From Porifericola rhodea (GTDB lineage Bacteria; Bacteroidota; Bacteroidia; Cytophagales; Cyclobacteriaceae): a DNA stretch of 64,000 nucleotides. Position 1 is the first letter of the stretch. The number at the start of each line of letters is the position of its first letter. Position numbers and translations under genes: made by a program. The stretch lies in contig NZ_CP119421.1 in NCBI RefSeq assembly GCF_030506305.1, forward strand, positions 3,550,501 through 3,614,500, in the 5' to 3' direction. Positions 59,737-64,000 of the stretch are shown here, one piece after another. Below the pieces are notes generated by a model. The model was not told the DNA's origin and did no database searches. It worked only from the letters and a program-made list of their open reading frames with translations.

Positions 59737-61629
59737 TTAATAAAGTACTCTGAACCTGATAGTATTCTCTATACTTTTCAGGGCCTGAATAACAGCATCA
59801 TCATAAGCTTTATCAATATCTATAATGACATAACCTATGGTTTCATTGGTTTTCAGGTATTGCCCTACTACGTTAATATTATGCTCAGCCAAGACCTGGC
59901 TGATTTTAGCCAAAACACCTGGCTTATTCATATGAATATGCATCAGGCGGTGTGCATTTTGCAATAGAGGCAGCTGAACATTAGGAAAGTTAACGCTATT
60001 AGTAGTACTCCCTGTATTCACATACTCAATAATCTTGTTAGGCACAAAGTCAGCAATGTTTTCCTGAGCTTCCAGTGTGCTCCCTCCCACATGCGGAGTA
60101 AGGATTACGTTCGGTAAACCTCTAAGCTCAGAGATAAACTCTTCGTCATTGCTTTTAGGCTCCTGAGGAAAGACGTCTATAGCGGCACCTCTAATAGTTT
60201 TGTTAAGAATATTTTCTTTCAGAGCACTGATATCTACAATAGGGCCACGGCTCAGGTTCAATAGTATCATTCCCTTTTTCATATGCTTGAAGGCTTCAGC
60301 ATCAAGTATATTTTTGTTTTCCGGACGACCATCAACATGCAATGATACTACATCTACAATGCTCAGCAGCTCTTCCATGCTATTGCATTTCGTCGCATTA
60401 CCCAGCGCCAGCTTCTCTATCAGATCATAATAGTATACATCCATACCCATACTTTCTGCAAGTACAGAAAGCTGAGCGCCTATACTTCCGTAGCCGATTA
60501 TACCCAGCTTTTTGCCACGTACCTCGTTACTGTTAGAAGCAGACTTAATCCATTTGCCCTGGTGCATTCCCATGCTCTTGTCATGGAAGCCGCGCATCAG
60601 AAAGATAATTTCGGCAATAGCCATCTCCACTACTGAGCGGGTATTGCTGTAGGGCGCATTAAATACCGCGACTCCTTTTTTCTGGCAGGCCTCCAGATCT
60701 ATCTGGTTAGTTCCGATGCAGAAGGCACCCAGTGCAATCAGGCGGTTGGCATTCTCCAGAACTTTAGCAGTTACATGAGTTTTTGAGCGAATACCCAGGA
60801 TAGATACGTTTTTGATTTTCTCAGCCAGCTCATCTTCATCCATTGCAGCAGGATGAACCTCTACATTATAACCTTCTTCTTTAAGCTTAGCCTCTGCATC
60901 CGGGTGGATGTTTTCCAGTAAAAGGACGTTAATACGATTTTTAGGATAGGAGATTGCAGTATTCATTTTGTTTAAGTATAAAAATTCATCCAGAGAGGGA
61001 GTTATGTGATCAGCTTTTTCCAGTACGCTTTCTCTCTGTATATTTTCTGTAAAAGCATAAAATTTATTGGCAAAACCGGCAGCTTTAATCTTGTAATCAT
61101 TGTATCCATCACCAATGACGTACACATCGCCTTGCAGTTCCAGGCCTCTGATAACTTCAGACTTACCATTATCTCCGGAAAGATGGTTGTTTTGATCATA
61201 GCCAATGATGTTGCCTTCTTCGTCAAATACGAACTCATTAGCGAATACATGCTCAGCCGGGATACCATAATCTTCTACTACCGGTACGATGAAGCTCTTA
61301 AAACCGTTGGAGATGATGTAGATATTCTCCGAATAATTTTTAAAGAACTCTTTATTCCTCTGAAAGGAAACAGACACACTATCTTTTAAATAGCTTATTA
61401 ATGGCTCAAGGTGGTTACGGTGGGCACTTAGCAATGCCAGGCGCTGCTCCAGCGACTCCCTAAAGGATAGCTTTCCATCCATACAGGTATTGGTAATGTC
61501 CTGTACCTGCTTGAGGATGCGATCTTTCTCAGGATTACCCTTAAGCGATATTTCACATAGCACGTCCAAAGCTTCTACTTTGGTAAAAGTACTGTCAAAA
61601 TCAAAGACAAAATACTTATCAGATTTCAT
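59737..61629 (-). CDS. serA: Fused phosphoserine phosphatase-like and phosphoglycerate dehydrogenase (SerB-SerA)
   Basis: A 630-residue bifunctional-looking enzyme. Residues about 1-222 are a HAD phosphatase: motif I DFDST with Asp10 and Asp12, motif II SNGFK (about 107), and motif IV GDGYND (173-178). Residues about 230-550 are D-3-phosphoglycerate dehydrogenase: GYGSIG (379-384, NAD site), Arg461 in LNLSRGP, Glu490 and His513 in TPHVGGST, matching the catalytic Arg/Glu/His of SerA. An ACT domain (about 562-630, HMNKPGVLAKISQVLAEHN) should sense serine. The fusion would let one protein perform the first and last steps of serine synthesis; this architecture is known in Bacteroidota. It is the middle gene of a three-gene operon. 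Confidence 0.92.
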   Translation of the reverse strand: MKSDKYFVFDFDSTFTKVEALDVLCEISLKGNPEKDRILKQVQDITNTCMDGKLSFRESLEQRLALLSAHRNHLEPLISYLKDSVSVSFQRNKEFFKNYSENIYIISNGFKSFIVPVVEDYGIPAEHVFANEFVFDEEGNIIGYDQNNHLSGDNGKSEVIRGLELQGDVYVIGDGYNDYKIKAAGFANKFYAFTENIQRESVLEKADHITPSLDEFLYLNKMNTAISYPKNRINVLLLENIHPDAEAKLKEEGYNVEVHPAAMDEDELAEKIKNVSILGIRSKTHVTAKVLENANRLIALGAFCIGTNQIDLEACQKKGVAVFNAPYSNTRSVVEMAIAEIIFLMRGFHDKSMGMHQGKWIKSASNSNEVRGKKLGIIGYGSIGAQLSVLAESMGMDVYYYDLIEKLALGNATKCNSMEELLSIVDVVSLHVDGRPENKNILDAEAFKHMKKGMILLNLSRGPIVDISALKENILNKTIRGAAIDVFPQEPKSNDEEFISELRGLPNVILTPHVGGSTLEAQENIADFVPNKIIEYVNTGSTTNSVNFPNVQLPLLQNAHRLMHIHMNKPGVLAKISQVLAEHNINVVGQYLKTNETIGYVIIDIDKAYDDAVIQALKSIENTIRFRVLY

Positions 61630-61635
61630 GGGTGA

Positions 61636-62553
61636 TTAGTTTGCTAGTCCGTTTTCTTTTTTTGAAACATTTAGTTCTCCATCTTTTAGGTGTAAATCTC
61701 TTTGAGGGAATGGGATTTCTATATTATGTTGTTTGAATTTTGCGAAGATAGCATAATAGAGCTGACTTTTAAGCAAGTTAGGGCGCTGCACATATTTTAT
61801 TGTCCATACCATGAGATGAAAGTTAAGATAACTGTCTCCGAAGTCATCAAACCAGACATCCGGGGGTGGGTTTTTTAGCACCCCTTCATTCTCATTCATA
61901 ACCTCCATCAGAACTTTCCTTACACGTTCAGGATCTTCCTTATAGGCTACACCTACCGGAAAACGAAACCTGATACGGCGATCGTTGTGGCTCCAGTTAG
62001 TAACCTTAGAAGATATAAACTCTGAGTTAGGCACTATGATAGAGATATTATCATTAGTAACTACCGTAGTGGAGCGCGCAGAGATGTCAACCACATCTCC
62101 GTTTACATCTCCTACCTCTATACGATCGCCCACTTTAATAGGTCGCTCAAATAATATGATAAGGCCGGAGATAAAGTTATTGACAATGTTCTGAAGGCCA
62201 AAACCAATACCGACACCCAAAGCTCCAAATAATACGGTGAGTGCATTCAGGTTGATACCGGCAGCCGTAATAATTACGTACATACCCAGTACTATCAGAA
62301 TGTAGCGTGTAATAGTACCGATAGACTGCCTTACACCAATATCCAGGTTATAGCGTACCAGTATCCTGTTAACCAGTAACTTGGTAAACTTATTACTCAG
62401 GTAGAAGAGAAGAATAACAAAGGTAAAGAACTGAAAGATAGACCAGATACTGATAGAAACACCGGCGAGTTCGGTGAATTCATAAGTGAAGATGCCCAAG
62501 ACCTCCACTACCACATCTTTAATCTGATCCCAAAAGCTAGTTATTTGTTCCAT
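61636..62553 (-). CDS. MscS family mechanosensitive channel
   Basis: A 305-residue inner membrane protein with three or four helices and the MscS pore signature (LFGALGVGIGFGLQNIVNNF), followed by LILFERPIKVGDRIEVGD and the beta domain DNISIIVPNSEFISSKVTNWS (in part). The C-terminal alpha/beta vestibule is present. It should open under membrane tension to release solutes during osmotic downshock. The SerB-SerA gene follows 6 bp downstream, so it leads the operon. Confidence 0.93.
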   Translation of the reverse strand: MEQITSFWDQIKDVVVEVLGIFTYEFTELAGVSISIWSIFQFFTFVILLFYLSNKFTKLLVNRILVRYNLDIGVRQSIGTITRYILIVLGMYVIITAAGINLNALTVLFGALGVGIGFGLQNIVNNFISGLIILFERPIKVGDRIEVGDVNGDVVDISARSTTVVTNDNISIIVPNSEFISSKVTNWSHNDRRIRFRFPVGVAYKEDPERVRKVLMEVMNENEGVLKNPPPDVWFDDFGDSYLNFHLMVWTIKYVQRPNLLKSQLYYAIFAKFKQHNIEIPFPQRDLHLKDGELNVSKKENGLAN

Positions 62554-62747
62554 GCAGCTCTGCTAACAAACACCAAAGTTAAACAAAGGAACATTAAAAT
62601 AAAGTAGCCCTGACTTATTTGTTGATTCATACTGTAGCGCAAAAATAGACAAATGTGCAAGTTGCTTGAGTTTTCTTAGCTGCTACCCAAAAGCATCATT
62701 TGTATACTGGCGCTAACTTGTTTAAATTTTCTGTAAGTCTGTCAGAT

Positions 62748-62783
62748 GCCCGACTGCGACCATATGCAGAAGGGCTTTTTTTT
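62748..62783 (+). terminator. Orphan plus-strand terminator
   Basis: GCCC (62748-62751) pairs with GGGC (62772-62775) and CTGC (62754-62757) pairs with GCAG (62766-62769), followed by TTTTTTTT. Nothing annotated on the plus strand feeds into it, so it may end an unknown small RNA starting within 62560-62740. Confidence 0.75.
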
Positions 62784-62825
62784 GTACTATTACCCGGCCA
62801 GATTGATGCGTATAAACCTCCTGAT

Positions 62826-62859
62826 TTGTACGTACAAGTAAAAATAGTTGTACGTATAA
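62826..62859. promoter_or_regulatory. Two 12-bp palindromes spaced by 22 bp (operator candidate)
   Basis: TTGTACGTACAA (62826-62837) is perfect and TTGTACGTATAA (62848-62859) differs by one base. Start-to-start distance is 22 bp, two helical turns, so the two lie on the same DNA face. This is a classic layout for cooperative binding of a dimeric regulator. The nearest genes are the MscS gene (minus strand, about 270 bp left) and the short open frame at 62994. Confidence 0.5.
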
Positions 62860-62993
62860 GTGTATAAAGTTCATCGTATCATGCTTATAAAAGATAGGAG
62901 AAGTTGCTAAGGTAGCAGGTATAAATAATATACTGTGATAAAGTCAGGTTAAAACTTTCTGTAGTAAGGTATTTCATTAAACTGTGTAAAGGG

Positions 62994-63095
62994 ATGGAGA
63001 GTACAATACAAAAGATAGTAGAAAAGCAGGATTTTGGGTGGAAAGAGGAAGAATATATAGTATTTGTAGGTTTAAAAAAGGGCTACGCAAGATAA
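62994..63095 (+). CDS. Possible 33-residue small protein
   Basis: ATG at 62994 opens a 33-codon frame (starts MESTIQKIVEKQDFGW, ends KKGYAR) whose TAA lies in the loop of the terminator at 63077-63110. AAAGGG is directly before the ATG, too close to be a standard ribosome-binding site. An open frame of this size can arise by chance; the supporting facts are the terminator right at its end and the palindromes upstream. Confidence 0.2.
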   Translation: MESTIQKIVEKQDFGWKEEEYIVFVGLKKGYAR

Positions 63096-63110
63096 GTGCG
63101 TAGCCCTTTT
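63077..63110. terminator. Strong bidirectional terminator
   Basis: AAAGGGCTACGCA (63077-63089) pairs perfectly with TGCGTAGCCCTTT (63097-63109), 13 bp with a 7-nt loop. T-rich ends on both strands. It should end the HmuY-like gene on the minus strand (85 bp past its stop) and any plus-strand transcript from the preceding region. Confidence 0.85.
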
Positions 63111-63193
63111 CCTTAGAGTTTGTGCCTGTAGCGACAGTAGGTTAACCCAGGAAACAATCATTAAACACTGCCAGGCTACAGGACTTAGTGTCT

Positions 63194-63823
63194 TTATTCA
63201 AAGTTCTGGCTACCATTGGTCTGCACTACATAGCGGAAAGTATAGTAGCCATACTCCGCACGGGTCTCTAAATTGGCAAACTCTTCAGTAGTAGTGTCAG
63301 GGTTGCCTTTGTAAATGCTTAAAATTTCTACTTTAGCATAGTTACCTTCTCCGGTTTTGAGTACGATAACTTTACCGGGTATAGGCAATACAGCATGGGC
63401 GGGGCTGCCGTCTCCTCCGGTATAAGTATACCAGCCATTATTACTTCCGGTAGGTATTGCCAGTTCAGCTTCGCTATCGGTACTGTAGCCAGAGGCAGGG
63501 GCACTTTCTACTTCATCAAAGAGGCCGTTTACTATTTGTGCTGCACCCTGACCCGGACCTGAGCTTCCTCCATTAGTGATGATAGTAGTTGTAGAAAAGC
63601 CCAGATCCCATTCGGTGGAATTAGAGTCTGCCTGGGTTAATATCTGTCCGCTTTCCAGATCATAAAAGGTAAAATTACCGCTTCTTTCAGGGTCGCCATT
63701 AATGTCAGTGGCTGTTTCTATAGTCAGAGGTTCATTACTGTCATTATCTTCTTCTTCGCAGGCCGAGGCTGCAAGTAAAAGGGATAGCAGTACTGGAAAT
63801 AATGAACGTATTTGATTCTTCAT
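63194..63823 (-). CDS. HmuY-family lipoprotein
   Basis: A 209-residue exported lipoprotein (LLAASAC, Cys22) of the HmuY family, whose P. gingivalis member takes heme from host proteins and hands it to a TonB receptor. Family parts are NFTFYDLESGQILTQADSNSTEWDLGFSTTTI (in part), the GGSSGPGQGAAQ loop, GWYTYTGG and KVIVLKTGEGNYAKVEILSIYKG, YTFRYVVQ at the end. Only one His is present (SPAHAVLPI), so the paired-His heme site of P. gingivalis HmuY is absent. A TonB receptor gene ends just upstream, which supports a joint uptake role; the ligand need not be heme. Confidence 0.85.
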   Translation of the reverse strand: MKNQIRSLFPVLLSLLLAASACEEEDNDSNEPLTIETATDINGDPERSGNFTFYDLESGQILTQADSNSTEWDLGFSTTTIITNGGSSGPGQGAAQIVNGLFDEVESAPASGYSTDSEAELAIPTGSNNGWYTYTGGDGSPAHAVLPIPGKVIVLKTGEGNYAKVEILSIYKGNPDTTTEEFANLETRAEYGYYTFRYVVQTNGSQNFE

Positions 63824-63917
63824 AATTAGTGATAATTAAATTGGTTAACTTGTGTGTGAATGGGTTTACTTAAGTTCGGTTAGTTTAGCTGTAGCTTGTA
63901 TTAGCACTGTTTAAGCA

Positions 63918-64000
63918 TCAGGGGAAGCGAAGGTGTAGTCCGGCATACCATATTCTACCGGCCAGGTTAGGCTCCATACTGTTGGTTTTGTCCAATACAT
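63918..64000 (-). CDS. TonB-dependent receptor, C-terminal end (partial)
   Basis: Minus-strand frame entering from the right edge and stopping at TGA (63918-63920). The 26 visible codons read ...LDKTNSMEPNLAGRIWYAGLHLRFP, with the LAGR-WYAGL-LRF pattern of the last barrel strand of a TonB-dependent receptor. The body of the gene lies beyond the window. It is 95 bp upstream of the HmuY-like gene on the same strand, the arrangement of hmuR-hmuY-type loci. Confidence 0.7.
   Translation of the reverse strand, partial: VLDKTNSMEPNLAGRIWYAGLHLRFP

Larger units (their letters stand above)
62554..63193. other. Gene-poor region with two terminators and paired palindromes
   Basis: 640 bp between the MscS start and the HmuY-like gene's end. 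It holds a strong plus-strand terminator (62748-62783), two spaced palindromes (62826-62859), a 33-codon open frame (62994-63095) and a second strong terminator (63077-63110). No known gene on the plus strand lies upstream of the first terminator within 3.4 kb, so at least one unrecognised transcript, probably a small RNA or small protein, may arise here. A sequence CAAAGTTA at 62574-62581, read on the minus strand TAACTTTG, could be the -7 element of the MscS gene. Confidence 0.5.

Noticed and set aside
1-64000. Genomic island or prophage
   Set aside because: No integrase, transposase, tRNA-linked repeat or phage structural gene was recognised, and the genes are of housekeeping or typical Cytophagales type.

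Overview
The window reads as chromosomal DNA of a free-living, gliding-type Bacteroidota, most likely order Cytophagales. The clues are TonB-dependent receptors, DUF6089 and DUF4252 proteins, an HmuY-family lipoprotein, several ECF sigma/anti-sigma pairs, TPR-CHAT and TPR-histidine-kinase proteins, a fused SerB-SerA enzyme, near absence of Shine-Dalgarno sequences, and a few sites resembling the Bacteroidota -7 element (TAnnTTTG). I saw no rRNA or tRNA gene, CRISPR array, insertion sequence or phage gene. Genus and species cannot be read from the sequence.

Layout. 1-8.5 kb: radical SAM protein (cut by the left edge), luciferase-like oxidoreductase, two-repeat secreted protein, GH13 amylase, DUF6089 barrel, TauE/SafE transporter, then a subtilase facing a small stand-alone protein that resembles a subtilase propeptide. 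8.6-16.5 kb: DUF302 protein and a TolC / RND pump / membrane-fusion efflux operon followed by a TlpA-like thioredoxin and a DsrE protein. 16.5-24 kb: fatty-acid hydroxylase, BtuB-like TonB receptor with a structured leader, glycerate kinase with a TTG start, tandem universal stress protein, SerC-like aminotransferase. 24-33.5 kb: ArsR regulator, DUF937-like and DUF1963 proteins, S9 peptidase with a TesA-like esterase, a divergent YbbA/YbbP-like ABC exporter, and an amidohydrolase with a 16-bp palindrome just before its start. 33.6-40.6 kb: histone-H1-like protein, Tat-exported Gfo/Idh/MocA oxidoreductase, sialidase-like protein, TPR histidine kinase, sugar-phosphate isomerase-like protein; the three sugar-related genes suggest glycan use. 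40.6-48.3 kb: an operon of ECF sigma, anti-sigma, two DUF4252 proteins and an ABC exporter; a CHASE3-GAF receptor with no output domain; a GluR0-like ligand-gated potassium channel; and a HAD protein with an altered motif I. 48.3-54.5 kb: ECF sigma and membrane-anchored TPR anti-sigma, met head-on by an exported TPR-CHAT caspase-like protein and a repeat lipoprotein. 55.4-59.1 kb: kinase-like ATPase without the phospho-acceptor histidine, SCO and cytochrome c lipoproteins, and a third sigma/anti-sigma pair. 59.1-62.6 kb: a tight operon of MscS channel, SerB-SerA fusion and sugar transferase. 62.6-64 kb: a gene-poor stretch with two strong terminators and paired palindromes, then an HmuY-family lipoprotein and the end of a TonB receptor.

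The most unusual pieces are the sigma/TPR/CHAT envelope module, the stand-alone propeptide-like protein beside the subtilase, the GluR0-like channel, and the possible small transcription unit in 62.8-63.1 kb. Serine metabolism recurs at separate places: glycerate kinase, SerC-like aminotransferase, SerB-SerA fusion.
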